A stretch of DNA of 64,000 nt from CAYSGL01 sp964520985 (GCA_964520985.1 CAZFPB010000001.1:1240001-1304000), one strand, 5' to 3'; shown: positions 10,101 through 19,165, numbered from the stretch's first letter. Numbers and translations: made by a program. Notes: generated by a model not told the origin, from the letters alone.

Positions 10101-11975
10101 TTCGGCAACGGCATGCTGCTGTCCGAAAAAATCCGTCTCGTCGGCGCGTTCAATCACTTGCATATTTTCTGCGATCCAACGCCAAACCCCGCCGAAAGTT
10201 TTAAAGAGCGCAAGAAGCTGTTTGAGTCTGTCACAGGCTGGGATGGGTATGACGTCAAAAAACTTTCCAAGGGTGGGCGCATTTATAACCGTACGGAAAA
10301 GAGCCTTGAGCTGACGCCTGAAATTCAAAAACGCTTCGGCCTCGAAACCAATCGCGTGACGCCGAACGAATTGATGCGCGCGATGCTCAAAGCCCGTACC
10401 GACCTGTTGTTCTTTGGCGGTATCGGGACTTATATCAAAGCAACCAAGGAAAGCCACGCCGATGTCGGCGACAAGGGCAACGATGCCCTGCGCGTCAACG
10501 GCAATGAGATCCATGCGAAAGTCATTGGCGAAGGCGCCAACCTCGGCGTGACGCAATTGGGCCGCATCGAAATGGCGGAGCATGGCATCAAACTGAACGC
10601 GGATTATATCGACAATTCCGGCGGCGTGGATTCATCGGACCACGAGGTCAATATCAAGATCCTCACCGGCGAGATCGTCCGCAAACCGAAATACGGCATG
10701 GATATCAAAAAGCGTAACAAGCTGCTGGCCTCCATGACGGGCGACATCGCCGCGCATGTTCTGCGCAACAATTACCAGCAAAGCCAAGGGATCAGCCTGA
10801 TGGAACTGCAGGCCGCGGAAACGATGGCCGAACAGGAACAGTTGATGCACGACCTGGAAAAGCACATGGGGCTGAGCCGCGCAATCGAATATCTGCCCGA
10901 TGACGAAGCCATTGCCGCGCGTCTGCGCGCTGGTAAAGGGTTGACGCGTCCGGAGCTTGCCGTGTTACAGGCGTATGCGAAAATCCGCTACACGCGCGCG
11001 CTGCTCGACAGCGACATCCCGGAAAGCAAGGCCATGGAAGGCCGCCTGCTGAAATACTTCCCAGATGCGCTCGTGAAAGATTACACGGCGGAGATTAAAA
11101 AACACCAGCTGCGCCGCGAGATTATCTGCACGACGCTGGCGAACTCGATGGTCAACCGCATGGGCCCGACCTTCATGATGACCGCGATGGAAAAATGCGG
11201 CGCGAACGCGGCGGAAGTAGCGCGCGCCTACATCATCGTGCGGGAATCATTCGGTCTGCGCGATATCTGGGTGGATATCGAAGCGCTCGACAACAAGGTC
11301 CCCGCCCTCGTTCAACTGCGCGCGCTGAAAGAGACGGCGCGCATGGTAGAGCGCGGCGTTACCTGGTTCCTGACCCGCATGGGCCGCGAACTGGACATCA
11401 ACAAGGACATCGCGGCGTTTGAAGCCGGGATCAAGGCGCTCAAGAAAGACTTCGCCAAGACCCTCACGCCAGCCTTGAAAGAAAGCATCGAAGGCAACAT
11501 CAAACGCTTTGTGACGGAAGGCTTGCCGCAAGCCCTCGCACACGATATTGCGATCATGCCGCTGCTGGCCTCTGCCTGTGATATCATCCGCATTTCGCAA
11601 GGGCAGAAAACCGATATGGCGACGACAGCCCGCACCTATTTCGAGATTGGCGAACATTTCCATCTCGACTGGATGCGCAATCAGGCGCGGTATATCACCA
11701 CGGATGACCGCTGGAGCGGCGAGGCCCTCGATGGCCTGACCGATCAGCTGTACAGCGCGCAGGCGGGCTTGACCGTGCGCGTTCTGAAAGACAGCGAAAA
11801 AGAACTGGGCAAAAAATCAGGCAGGAACGATCTGCTGGCCGGCTGGCTGGAAAACCATCAGTCGATGCTGGGACAGATCGATCCGCTGCTGACCGAGATG
11901 CGCCGCACCGCCAGTCTCGACCTGCCGATGCTGATCATCGCGGAACAACGCCTGCGCCATCTGTTTGGTGGTTAG
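7191..11975 (+). CDS. gdh2: large NAD-specific glutamate dehydrogenase
   Basis: At 1594 residues it matches the 180-kDa class of NAD-dependent glutamate dehydrogenases common in alphaproteobacteria and Pseudomonas. These have a long regulatory N-terminal half, a catalytic core and a helical C-terminus. The core is recognisable by RGGLRWSDRHEDYRTEVLGL, VIVPMGAKGGFV and the dinucleotide region DVIGVGDMGGDVFGNGML. It converts glutamate to 2-oxoglutarate and ammonium with NAD+, usually in the catabolic direction. It is preceded by an 80-base gap with no strong Shine-Dalgarno sequence (AAGAAAAAA before the ATG). Its TAG shares bases with the stop of the convergent gene. Confidence 0.97.
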   Translation: MTQNTLQQTLKSLPKSAGSEVKEFTKLFYAKIPGDDVQSLSAAQLADIAARHYDAASKRKKGGHGLRVFNDKAYAGTVISIVQDDRSFIIDSVVAEIVRQGYLINTLIYPLLHVTTGKTKEWSDDAADKTVPESHIHIELRSQLTDIQAEELEIGLRQVLVDVDFATRDWMMMREKLREAQNELSKAPKHFNDQLIEEFQAFLEYLYNNNFTLLGYREYKFSEKNGIVSSQIVADSSLGLLSDEIKPVYINEARKSLTQPQQKLRHNQMPVAIGKVNKRSTVHRRVPLDAVTVKTFDKNGKVNGEILFIGLFTSVTYARSIGDIPYLRLKAQAILDQSGFEPGTHDRKALRHILERYPRDEMLQIEESLLRDHAMSILRLQERPRIALYLRPDPFGRYISCLVYVPRDRYDTRMRLRFQHILEEELGGICTNYQVNQDDSTLARVLYQIDNNQQIEPPNVDPRVIEQKLEEAGRVWAERLRVALEEAEEVENSEVAALTRKYGTAFPVSYHEQYLAKQSVHDIVKIEQVLNTQKIALDLYRPADCEPQHLRLKVFSADQPVTLSDILPVLENMGLRVLAELPFEIHPSKVKQTIWIHDFQMECAGTSACPLIHDVKAVFEEALDKVWAGEMDNDGLNKLVLSAKLPWRDIMLLRAYVRYMPQIRVPYSRAYIEDALTAQPMIAGAIIKLFKGLHDPSLNGQNEIYAAGAAVEIDHLLDKVDSLDQDRILRFIASLVDATLRTNFFQNKTHLSFKFDPLKIQDLPEPKPYREIFVYSSRVEGVHLRGDKIARGGLRWSDRHEDYRTEVLGLIKAQQVKNAVIVPMGAKGGFVMKNPPAKELGRKAYLEEGIECYKIYIRGLLDITDNRAGETIIPPKNVIRRDGDDPYLVVAADKGTASFSDIANALSLEYGFWLGDAFASGGSAGYDHKKMGITAKGTWESVKRHFRELNHNTQTQEFDVIGVGDMGGDVFGNGMLLSEKIRLVGAFNHLHIFCDPTPNPAESFKERKKLFESVTGWDGYDVKKLSKGGRIYNRTEKSLELTPEIQKRFGLETNRVTPNELMRAMLKARTDLLFFGGIGTYIKATKESHADVGDKGNDALRVNGNEIHAKVIGEGANLGVTQLGRIEMAEHGIKLNADYIDNSGGVDSSDHEVNIKILTGEIVRKPKYGMDIKKRNKLLASMTGDIAAHVLRNNYQQSQGISLMELQAAETMAEQEQLMHDLEKHMGLSRAIEYLPDDEAIAARLRAGKGLTRPELAVLQAYAKIRYTRALLDSDIPESKAMEGRLLKYFPDALVKDYTAEIKKHQLRREIICTTLANSMVNRMGPTFMMTAMEKCGANAAEVARAYIIVRESFGLRDIWVDIEALDNKVPALVQLRALKETARMVERGVTWFLTRMGRELDINKDIAAFEAGIKALKKDFAKTLTPALKESIEGNIKRFVTEGLPQALAHDIAIMPLLASACDIIRISQGQKTDMATTARTYFEIGEHFHLDWMRNQARYITTDDRWSGEALDGLTDQLYSAQAGLTVRVLKDSEKELGKKSGRNDLLAGWLENHQSMLGQIDPLLTEMRRTASLDLPMLIIAEQRLRHLFGG

Positions 11976-12718
11976 TGAAGTTTTCTGGATAGACCAAGGG
12001 TTACGCCTTTTGCCTTTAGATCGTCAGCCCCAATAATATGGCGGCTGACGATTTTTATTCCCTCAACGCCAGCGGCGACGGATCTTGCTGCTTCTTTTAT
12101 TTCTTCCGCACTGGTCAGGTCAGATACGGCAACCGTCGCCGTATGCAACGGACCATCCAGATCGCGCGCCCAATGTTTTAAAAACGCGCGCAATTTTTTC
12201 AACACACGGGTATCGGGGTGCATATCGATATTCGCCATACTGGCGGCTGTTGTCATACCGCTAAAATTCGCCTGAAAGGTATGCGGTCTTTTGTAAGAAC
12301 CCAATTCCGACGCGAATTCAAAACGGCGGACAAGAGCCTTCGCAACCTTGTCTTTGATATCCTGTACCATTGTTTCGCTGGCAGCATCGGCATCATCCGA
12401 TCCGGCATATTTAGCGTTATTCTTTTTGTGCAGGTGATGAATTTGTTCCTGTGATAAATCGACCGCGCGTTGATGTGATAAATATTTCAGGAGATGTGAT
12501 GCCAGGTCAGGATTTTCCATGGCCGCCTGAATAATAATAAGGTCTTCAATATTCAGATCCAGCTTGTCGTACATCTGCACAGTGAATTCGCGCACCAGAT
12601 GCGGATGATCCGGCATGTGATAGAAAACATCCGCAATAACCATTTTATAACTGGCCGCATCCGTGGCTACGGCCAGACTTTGAAAATCGGAGGACAGGGT
12701 GAAAGGAATATCGGACAT
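11972..12718 (-). CDS. conserved-looking protein of unknown function
   Basis: This 248-residue soluble protein has no signal peptide or membrane segment. The first half is helical (DVFYHMPDHPHLVREFTVQM, then DLNIEDLIIIQAAMENPDL). The second half holds a possible alpha/beta region (LHTATVAVSDLTSAEEIKEA, VEGIKIVSRHIIGADDLK). I do not recognise it. The start is well supported by AAGGAGAG six bases upstream of the ATG. The stop codon shares TTAG with the gdh stop on the other strand, leaving no room for a terminator. It is transcribed alone, so function cannot be inferred from an operon. Confidence 0.75.
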   Translation of the reverse strand: MSDIPFTLSSDFQSLAVATDAASYKMVIADVFYHMPDHPHLVREFTVQMYDKLDLNIEDLIIIQAAMENPDLASHLLKYLSHQRAVDLSQEQIHHLHKKNNAKYAGSDDADAASETMVQDIKDKVAKALVRRFEFASELGSYKRPHTFQANFSGMTTAASMANIDMHPDTRVLKKLRAFLKHWARDLDGPLHTATVAVSDLTSAEEIKEAARSVAAGVEGIKIVSRHIIGADDLKAKGVTLGLSRKLH

Positions 12719-12794
12719 GGCTTACTCTCCTTAGCAGCGATACGTACACACCCATAAAACGCGCATCTGCTATGCAATTCAAGGATTTCTTATA

Positions 12795-13694
12795 TTAAAT
12801 GAACAGGAAACCGAGGAAGATGAGCAGACCGGCTACTTGATTAGACTTGAAATACTTCAAGGAACTGGCGGGATCCTTGGGTTCCCAGGCGCTGACCTGC
12901 CAGAAAAAGTGCCCACCGACCGGTGCCAGCCAGAGCAGGCGACCGACATCGGGATTGACCGAGAGAGCGGCGGCGGAGAGCAGCAGCATCGTCAGACCGT
13001 AGAAAATAGCCACCCAGAGCTTGCCCTTTGTGCCGAACAGCAGGGCCGTGGATTTGATCCCGGCGAGCGTGTCGTCTTCTTTATCCTGATGCGCATAGAT
13101 GGTGTCGTAGCCGAGCGTCCAGAAAATCCCGGCGGCATAGAGCAGCATAGGCGTCAGGGACAGGGTTTCTGTCACCGCCGCCCAGCCCATCAGAACGCCG
13201 ATATTGAAGGTAATACCGAGGAACGCCTGCGGCCACCATGTCACGCGCTTCATCAGCGGATAGATGACGACGAGGATCATCGAGAGACAGCCGATCACCA
13301 CGGCGATCTGCGGGAGCTGCAGCAAAATCACCAGGCCGATCAGCAGCAGACCGCATAAAAACAAAATGGCTTTTTTCACCGAGATAATTCCGGCGGCCAG
13401 CGGGCGTACACGGGTGCGGATCACCTTGCGGTCAAGATCGCGGTCCCAGATATCGTTAATGACGCACCCGGCGCCGCGCATGATGATGGAGCCGATAAAG
13501 AACAGACCAACCAGATACCAGGCGTGGCCATCCATCCCGCGCAAGCCCCCGGACGCCAGCGCAATAGCCCACAGACCCGGCAGCAGTAACAGCCACCAGC
13601 CCGCCGGGCGGTCCAGCCGCATGAGCATGGCGTAGATCTGCCAGCGCAGGGGCAGTTGTTGAATGAGATCGAACCTGATATCGGTAAAAGCCAT
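12795..13694 (-). CDS. ubiA: 4-hydroxybenzoate polyprenyltransferase UbiA
   Basis: This integral membrane enzyme attaches the polyprenyl tail to 4-hydroxybenzoate in ubiquinone synthesis. At 299 residues it has the usual UbiA length and about eight or nine membrane helices. Both Asp-rich Mg-diphosphate motifs are visible: NDIWDRDLD at residues 80-88 and DTIYAHQDKEDD near residue 200. The N-terminal RLDRPAGWWLLLLPGLWA is characteristic of bacterial UbiA. The ATG at 13694 lies base-on-base opposite the rsmE ATG (shared CATG); a later start at about residue 23 is possible and would separate the two genes. Confidence 0.95.
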   Translation of the reverse strand: MAFTDIRFDLIQQLPLRWQIYAMLMRLDRPAGWWLLLLPGLWAIALASGGLRGMDGHAWYLVGLFFIGSIIMRGAGCVINDIWDRDLDRKVIRTRVRPLAAGIISVKKAILFLCGLLLIGLVILLQLPQIAVVIGCLSMILVVIYPLMKRVTWWPQAFLGITFNIGVLMGWAAVTETLSLTPMLLYAAGIFWTLGYDTIYAHQDKEDDTLAGIKSTALLFGTKGKLWVAIFYGLTMLLLSAAALSVNPDVGRLLWLAPVGGHFFWQVSAWEPKDPASSLKYFKSNQVAGLLIFLGFLFI

Positions 13695-14400
13695 GGGAGA
13701 CCATTATAAACATCCGAGGCTTCATGTCGATCAATCCCTTGGCGCGGAGAAAATAGTCCCGCTGCCTGAGGCGCAGGCCCATTATTTACGCAACGTGCTG
13801 CGCAAGAACGCGGGTGACCAGTTGCGCCTGTTCAATGAAAAAGACGGCGAATGGCTGGCGGTCTTAAGCGCGACGGAAAAGAAATCGGCGATCGCCATCT
13901 GCCAGCAGCAATTGCGCGGGCCGCAAACGAGCGCACATCAAATCCACCTGCTCTTCCCGCCGCTGGCCAAGGACCGTCTGGATTTCCTGATCGAAAAAGC
14001 CGTCGAGCTGGGCGTTACCGACCTGCACCCGCTCACTACCCAGCGCAGCGAAATCCGAAAACTGAATGACGCGCGGGTGAAAGCCCAAATTATCGAGGCC
14101 GCCGAGCAGTGCGAGCGCCATGATATTCCGGCCCTGCACGAGATGAGCGATTTGCCGGGCATTTTGAGCAACTGGGATGAAACGGTGACGCTGTATGCGG
14201 CGCTGGAGCGCACCGATGCGCAGCCGCTGGCCGCGCACAAAGGCCCCTGCGCCCTGCTGATCGGCCCGCCGGGCGGATTTTCCGAGGATGAAAAAGTGAT
14301 GCTGGGCGCCTTGCCTTTCGTGCATGCGGTTACGCTGGGCGAGCGTATCCTGCGCACGGAAACTGCCGCGCTCTATGGGCTGGCGCGACTTTCCGCCTAG
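13693..14400 (+). CDS. rsmE: 16S rRNA m3U1498 methyltransferase RsmE
   Basis: The 235-residue product fits the RsmE family, which N3-methylates U1498 of 16S rRNA with S-adenosylmethionine. Visible elements are the N-terminal PUA-like part (LPEAQAHYLRNVLRKNAGDQ) and the SPOUT-knot C-terminus (LLIGPPGGFSEDEK and LGERILRTETAALYGL). I chose ATG 13693 because PRLHVDQSL lies close to the N-terminus, as in relatives. The start codon overlaps that of ubiA on the other strand, and only a weak GGTAAAAG precedes it. Its TAG shares CTAG with the stop of the convergent MAPEG gene. Confidence 0.93.
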   Translation: MGDHYKHPRLHVDQSLGAEKIVPLPEAQAHYLRNVLRKNAGDQLRLFNEKDGEWLAVLSATEKKSAIAICQQQLRGPQTSAHQIHLLFPPLAKDRLDFLIEKAVELGVTDLHPLTTQRSEIRKLNDARVKAQIIEAAEQCERHDIPALHEMSDLPGILSNWDETVTLYAALERTDAQPLAAHKGPCALLIGPPGGFSEDEKVMLGALPFVHAVTLGERILRTETAALYGLARLSA

Positions 14401-14795
14401 ACGCTGATCGTCAGCCGCACGAAAAAGATCCATAGACACCAGACGGCCGCGAACAGAATGACCAGATGCGTCAGGATCACGCCAAGCGCGCGCGGCGCAT
14501 TGGGAATCTTGCGGTGCATGACGCCCCAGATATGGAACAGGCGGCCGATGACCAGCAAAATCCCGGCCACATGGACGCTCCACAGCGGCGCGTTCTGCAT
14601 TTCGGCGAACCACAGAAGCAACAGGGCAAAGGGTACGAATTCGGCAAAGTTGCCATGGGCCCGCACACGTTTTGTCATATTATCATCACCGCCTGTGCCA
14701 AAGGCAATGCGCTTGCTCCAGCGACCCAGGATCACATGATAGGTCAGTGCCAGAAAGATGAGGGCGAGAATGGCGGCGTAAAAGGCGGTTATCAT
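14397..14795 (-). CDS. MAPEG family membrane protein
   Basis: The 132-residue protein has four predicted membrane helices. The segment RVRAHGNFAEFVPFALLLL after the first helix matches the signature of MAPEG proteins (membrane-associated eicosanoid and glutathione metabolism), and RLFHIWGVMH fits the third helix. Bacterial MAPEG members of this type are often glutathione-dependent or of unknown role. It converges on rsmE with a four-base stop-codon overlap and is divergent from coxB. The substrate cannot be deduced. Confidence 0.88.
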   Translation of the reverse strand: MITAFYAAILALIFLALTYHVILGRWSKRIAFGTGGDDNMTKRVRAHGNFAEFVPFALLLLWFAEMQNAPLWSVHVAGILLVIGRLFHIWGVMHRKIPNAPRALGVILTHLVILFAAVWCLWIFFVRLTISV

Positions 14796-14897
14796 TTGAA
14801 AAATTCCTTTTCTATGAACAAGTTTCGCTGTATGAAATTCCCCGTTAGCGGCTTATACTAAGCCCGTTTTTAGACATTAACAAAGCATAGATCATTC

Positions 14898-15869
14898 ATG
14901 AAACACCTTTCCCGCCTGATCCTCAGCCTGACCGCCCTGATTGCCTGCTCACTGCCGGCGATGGCCGCTGAACCAAAACCAACCCTGCTGGGCCTGCAAG
15001 AAGCCGCTTCGCCCAGCATGGAGCGCCTGCACACCTTCCATGACGGCATCTTGCTTTGGGTGATTACCGCCATCGTAGTGCTGGTCGCCGTTCTGCTGGC
15101 GATTGTGGTCATCCGCTTCAATGCCCGCAAAAATCCTGAGCCAAGCAAAACAACGCACAACGTCATGCTGGAAATTGCCTGGACGCTGGTGCCTGTGCTG
15201 ATCCTGATCGTGATCGCCGTGCCGTCCTTCAAACTGCTCTACTATCTCGACCGCACGGAAAAACCTGACCTGACCCTGAAAGCTATCGGCTATCAGTGGG
15301 GCTGGACGTATAACTACGCGGACTTCGAAGGCATCGAATTCAACGCCGACATCATGTCGGATGACGACATCGCTAAAAACTTCCCTAAAGGCAATGGCCG
15401 CCGTCTGCTCGAAACCTACAACCCGATCGTTCTGCCGATTAACAAGAACATTCAGGTTATCACCACCGCCAACGACGTGATCCACAGCTGGACCGTGCCG
15501 GCTTTCGGCATGAAGAAAGACGCTGTCCCGGGCCGCCTCAATGAAATGTGGACGCGCATCGAGCGTACCGGCGTATACTATGGCCAGTGCTCTGAAATCT
15601 GCGGCATCAACCACGCCTTCATGCCGATCATGGTCTATGCCGTGACGCCGGAAGAATTCACCGCGTGGACTGAATGCATGAAGGGTGATGCTTCCAAAGC
15701 GGAATTCCCCGCCCGCGAATGCGCCAACAAACAAAACTTCGATAAATACCGCGATCGCGAAAACCAGATTTCTCTGGCCGTAGAAGATGAAGCCCCGGCA
15801 GCCGATGCTACCGCCCCGGCCGCGACACCAGCAACAACAACCACCGACACCGAAACAGGAGCCGAGTAA
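14898..15869 (+). CDS. coxB: cytochrome c oxidase subunit II
   Basis: This subunit holds the CuA centre that accepts electrons from cytochrome c. The 323-residue precursor has a signal peptide (cleavage near AMAAEP, residue 23), two membrane helices (about 50-73 and 91-113) and a periplasmic cupredoxin domain. CuA ligands are visible: His196, Cys231, Cys235, His239 and Met242 in YGQCSEICGINHAFMP. The aromatic YQWGWTY motif is present at 132-138. An Ala/Thr/Pro-rich tail after about residue 293 is low complexity. It ends one base before the coxA ATG, with AGGAG for coxA inside its 3' end. Confidence 0.97.
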   Translation: MKHLSRLILSLTALIACSLPAMAAEPKPTLLGLQEAASPSMERLHTFHDGILLWVITAIVVLVAVLLAIVVIRFNARKNPEPSKTTHNVMLEIAWTLVPVLILIVIAVPSFKLLYYLDRTEKPDLTLKAIGYQWGWTYNYADFEGIEFNADIMSDDDIAKNFPKGNGRRLLETYNPIVLPINKNIQVITTANDVIHSWTVPAFGMKKDAVPGRLNEMWTRIERTGVYYGQCSEICGINHAFMPIMVYAVTPEEFTAWTECMKGDASKAEFPARECANKQNFDKYRDRENQISLAVEDEAPAADATAPAATPATTTTDTETGAE

Positions 15870-15870
15870 T

Positions 15871-17574
15871 ATGACTTCCGCTGCCATCCATTCGCACGCG
15901 TCCAACGATCATCACCACGACGATCACGCGCATGATCACAAGCCGGGCTTTTTCACCCGCTGGTTCATGTCGACGAACCACAAGGACATCGGCACGCTCT
16001 ACATCATCTTCTCGATCCTGGCCGCTCTCGTCGGCGGTTACTTCTCGATGCTGATGCGCGCTGAACTTGCCGATCCGGGTATTCAACTCGCCGGCAACGG
16101 TCACAACTGGAACGTCTGGGTGACGGCGCACGGCCTCATCATGGTGTTCTTCGTGGTCATGCCGGGCCTCATCGGCGGCTTCGGGAACTGGTTCCTGCCG
16201 CTGATGATCGGCGCGCCGGATATGGCCTTCCCACGTCTGAACAACGTATCGTTCTGGCTGCTGGTCCCGGCGTTCGGTCTGCTGTGCGCTTCGGCGTTTG
16301 TCGGCGGCGGCGCAGGGACGGGCTGGACGATCTATCCGCCGCTCTCAAGCAATCTCGGACACCCCGGCATGTCGGTCGACATGGCGATCTTCGCACTTCA
16401 CTTGGCAGGCGCGTCCTCCATTCTCGGTGCGGCAAACTTTATCACTACCATCTTCAATATGCGTGCCCCGGGCATGACGTTGCACAAAATGCCGCTGTTC
16501 GTCTGGGCCATGCTGGTCACGGCGTTCCTGCTGGTACTGGCTGTGCCGGTTCTGGGCGGCGCCATCACCATGCTGCTGACCGACCGTAACTTCGGCACGG
16601 CGTTCTTCAAGCCCGAAGGCGGCGGCGACCCGATCCTGTTCCAGCACCTGTTCTGGTTCTTCGGTCACCCTGAAGTGTACATCATGATTTTACCGGCTTT
16701 CGGTATTGTTTCCCACATCGTCGCCACCTTCTCGAAAAAACCGATCTTCGGTTACCTCGGGATGGCCTACGCCATGGTTGCCATCGGCTTTGTCGGGTTC
16801 GTCGTGTGGGCGCACCACATGTACACCACGGGTATCGATGTCGACACGCAGGCCTACTTCACGGCGGCGACGCTGATCATCGCGGTTCCGACCGGGATTA
16901 AAATCTTTTCGTGGATCGCCACCATGTGGGGTGGTTCCTTGCGGTTCCCGACCCCGATGCTCTGGGCGATCGGCTTCATCTTCCTGTTCACCGTTGGCGG
17001 TGTGACAGGCGTGGTGCTGGCCAATGCGGGTATGGATACGTCGCTGCACGACACCTACTATGTTGTCGCACACTTCCACTACGTGCTCTCGCTCGGTGCT
17101 GTCTTCGCACTGTTCGCAGGCTTCTACTACTGGATCGGCAAAATGTCGGGCCGCCAATATCCTGAGTGGGCCGGTAAAGTCCACTTCTGGATTACCTTCA
17201 TCGGCGTGAACCTGATCTTCTTCCCGCAACACTTCTTGGGTCTGCAAGGCATGCCACGTCGCTATGTCGACTACCCTGCCCCTCTGCCACCAGAAGAACT
17301 GCAAGGCTTCTTCGTCAATCCGATTGAGAAAATCAAATGGATGGCTGCGCAGGATTACGGTTTCCATCTGTACAACTACATCTCGTCGATGGGCGCGATG
17401 ATGACAGGTCTGGCCACCGTGTTCTTCTTGTTCATCGCGCTGTACACCGTCTTCTGTGGCCGCCGCGTCGGGGCAGATTACTGGGACAATATCCCGGCGA
17501 CCAAAACGCTGGAATGGCACCTGCCTTCCCCGCCGCCGTTCCACCAGTTCGACATCCAGCCGAGCGTCAAATAA
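15871..17574 (+). CDS. coxA: cytochrome c oxidase subunit I
   Basis: This catalytic subunit of the aa3-type oxidase reduces oxygen and pumps protons. The 567-residue protein has 12 membrane helices and the expected metal-site motifs: WVTAHGLIMVFF (haem a), FFGHPEVYIMILPAFG (CuB His and cross-linked Tyr) and YYVVAHFHYVLS (haems a/a3). The N-terminus carries an unusual His/Asp-rich stretch (HASNDHHHDDHAHDH) before STNHKDIGTLY. The start at 15871 has AGGAG nine bases upstream. A strong terminator follows, so coxBA can be transcribed separately from the assembly genes further on. Confidence 0.98.
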   Translation: MTSAAIHSHASNDHHHDDHAHDHKPGFFTRWFMSTNHKDIGTLYIIFSILAALVGGYFSMLMRAELADPGIQLAGNGHNWNVWVTAHGLIMVFFVVMPGLIGGFGNWFLPLMIGAPDMAFPRLNNVSFWLLVPAFGLLCASAFVGGGAGTGWTIYPPLSSNLGHPGMSVDMAIFALHLAGASSILGAANFITTIFNMRAPGMTLHKMPLFVWAMLVTAFLLVLAVPVLGGAITMLLTDRNFGTAFFKPEGGGDPILFQHLFWFFGHPEVYIMILPAFGIVSHIVATFSKKPIFGYLGMAYAMVAIGFVGFVVWAHHMYTTGIDVDTQAYFTAATLIIAVPTGIKIFSWIATMWGGSLRFPTPMLWAIGFIFLFTVGGVTGVVLANAGMDTSLHDTYYVVAHFHYVLSLGAVFALFAGFYYWIGKMSGRQYPEWAGKVHFWITFIGVNLIFFPQHFLGLQGMPRRYVDYPAPLPPEELQGFFVNPIEKIKWMAAQDYGFHLYNYISSMGAMMTGLATVFFLFIALYTVFCGRRVGADYWDNIPATKTLEWHLPSPPPFHQFDIQPSVK

Positions 17575-17577
17575 TCC

Positions 17578-17606
17578 AAAAAGCCCCGCAAAAGCGGGGC
17601 TTTTTC
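17578..17606 (+). terminator. rho-independent terminator after coxA
   Basis: AAAAGCCCCGC pairs with GCGGGGCTTTT around an AAAA loop and runs into TTTTTC. It closes the coxB-coxA unit before ilvA. Confidence 0.9.
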
Positions 17607-17641
17607 TTGCCCTTTTATTGGAAAACTGTTTGTCTAAGGAC

Positions 17642-19165
17642 ATGACAAAACAGACAGACCAGCTTTTTGAAGAAATCTTGCGCGCCCGCACGCGGGTCTA
17701 CCGCGCGGGGAAACCAACGCCGCTGAATGAGATTATCTCGCCGGGCGATTACCGTATTCTGGTCAAGCGCGAAGACCTTGGCCCGATCAACGCCTATAAA
17801 TGGCGCGGCGGGTATAATGCGGTCGCAGTGCATCATCAGCTAACCGGCTGCGACACGGTCGTCGCGGCCAGCGCCGGCAACCACGCGCAAGGTGTTGCGC
17901 TCGCTGTCAAAAAACTCGGCATCAAAGCCAAGATTTTCATGCCGCTCTCGGCGCCGATGATGAAACAGCAATCGGTGAAACGTCATGGTGGCGACAATGT
18001 CGAAATTATCCTGATCGGCGATACGTATAACGAAGCGGCAGACGCAGCACGCTCGCTCGCGACCGAACAAAAACTCACCTACATCCACCCGTTCGATGAC
18101 ATCTACACGATGGCGGGACAGGCGACGATTGCCGATGAGATCATGCTGTCGGGCGAAATTCCCGACATCGTGTTCCTGCAGATCGGCGGCGGCGGCATGG
18201 CGGGCGCGGTGGCGTGCTGGCTGAAAAAACATCACCCGCACATTAAAATCATTGGTGTCGAGGGCGTCGATCAAGCCTCGATGCAGGCGTCGATCAAGGC
18301 AGGCAAGCCTGTCACGCTCGACAAAGTCGATACGTTCTGCGACGGCACAGCCGTGACGCGCCCGGGCGATCTGACCTTTGCCGTATGCAAGGAATATATC
18401 GACGATTACATCACCGTGACCAACGAAGAAGTCTCCGCGTCGATCCAGCGCATGTGGGAAGCGTCGCGCGTTATCCCAGAGCCGTCCGGCGCGATGGGGC
18501 TCGCTGGCCTGATCCAGTACGCAGAAAATAATGCGGACGAAGTCTCTGGCAAAACATTGCTGTGCATCTGCTGCGGCGCGAACATGGATTTCGGCAAGCT
18601 GGCGATGATCTCGCAAAAATCCGCGATCGGCGCGCACCGCCGCCGCTATTTGCGTTTCCACATCAATGAAAAGCACGGCAGCATGCTCGACCTGCTCGAT
18701 AATCATTTCAAGGATGTCAGCGTTTCCGAATTTCTCTACGGCAAGATCGATGAAAACGACGCCTGGCCGATCATCGCGCTTGAAGCCGATCCCGCGCGCA
18801 TGGACGATCTCGACGCCAAGCTGATCAAAGCGGGTATTGAGTTTGAGGATGTCACGCTTGATCCCGATACGCGCTACCGCGTCATCAACTACAACCCGGC
18901 TTTGTTCAAGCACCCGCTGCTCATGCATGTGCAATTCCCTGAACGCAAAGGGGCGCTGCGCGATTTCATGCGGGCCGTCTCCAAAGTCGCCAATGTCTGC
19001 TATTTCAACTACGCCTACTCGGGGGAAGCCGTGGGCCGCGCCCTGATGGGCTTTGAATTCGCCGATATCGCCGCCCGCAACGGATTTATGGCCGCCGTGG
19101 CCGATACCCCGGTCACCTGCGTCCCCGTGGACGACACCGCCGCAAAACGGATTTTGCAATATTAA
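17642..19165 (+). CDS. ilvA: threonine ammonia-lyase (IlvA-type, PLP-dependent)
   Basis: The 507-residue protein has a fold-type II PLP catalytic domain and a C-terminal regulatory part (about residues 335-507) with two ACT-like repeats, as in biosynthetic threonine deaminase. It converts threonine to 2-oxobutanoate for isoleucine synthesis. Visible elements are SAGNHAQGVALAVKKLGI, GGGGMAGAVACWL and the PLP lysine at residue 53 in INAYKWRGGYN. That lysine motif departs from the common S-F-K-x-R-G, so specificity for another hydroxyamino acid is possible. The ATG at 17642 has no strong ribosome-binding site. It lies between coxA and ctaB, a place normally without unrelated genes. Confidence 0.88.
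   Translation: MTKQTDQLFEEILRARTRVYRAGKPTPLNEIISPGDYRILVKREDLGPINAYKWRGGYNAVAVHHQLTGCDTVVAASAGNHAQGVALAVKKLGIKAKIFMPLSAPMMKQQSVKRHGGDNVEIILIGDTYNEAADAARSLATEQKLTYIHPFDDIYTMAGQATIADEIMLSGEIPDIVFLQIGGGGMAGAVACWLKKHHPHIKIIGVEGVDQASMQASIKAGKPVTLDKVDTFCDGTAVTRPGDLTFAVCKEYIDDYITVTNEEVSASIQRMWEASRVIPEPSGAMGLAGLIQYAENNADEVSGKTLLCICCGANMDFGKLAMISQKSAIGAHRRRYLRFHINEKHGSMLDLLDNHFKDVSVSEFLYGKIDENDAWPIIALEADPARMDDLDAKLIKAGIEFEDVTLDPDTRYRVINYNPALFKHPLLMHVQFPERKGALRDFMRAVSKVANVCYFNYAYSGEAVGRALMGFEFADIAARNGFMAAVADTPVTCVPVDDTAAKRILQY

Noticed and set aside
16690..17691. 333-codon open frame antisense to coxA
   Set aside because: It is a mirror of the strongly conserved subunit I sequence. The predicted product is extremely charged with no domain pattern.
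17840..19159. 439-codon open frame antisense to ilvA
   Set aside because: It lies fully opposite a well-conserved enzyme, its product is low in recognisable motifs and rich in His/Asp/Arg, and it has no ribosome-binding site. It is a codon-bias shadow.
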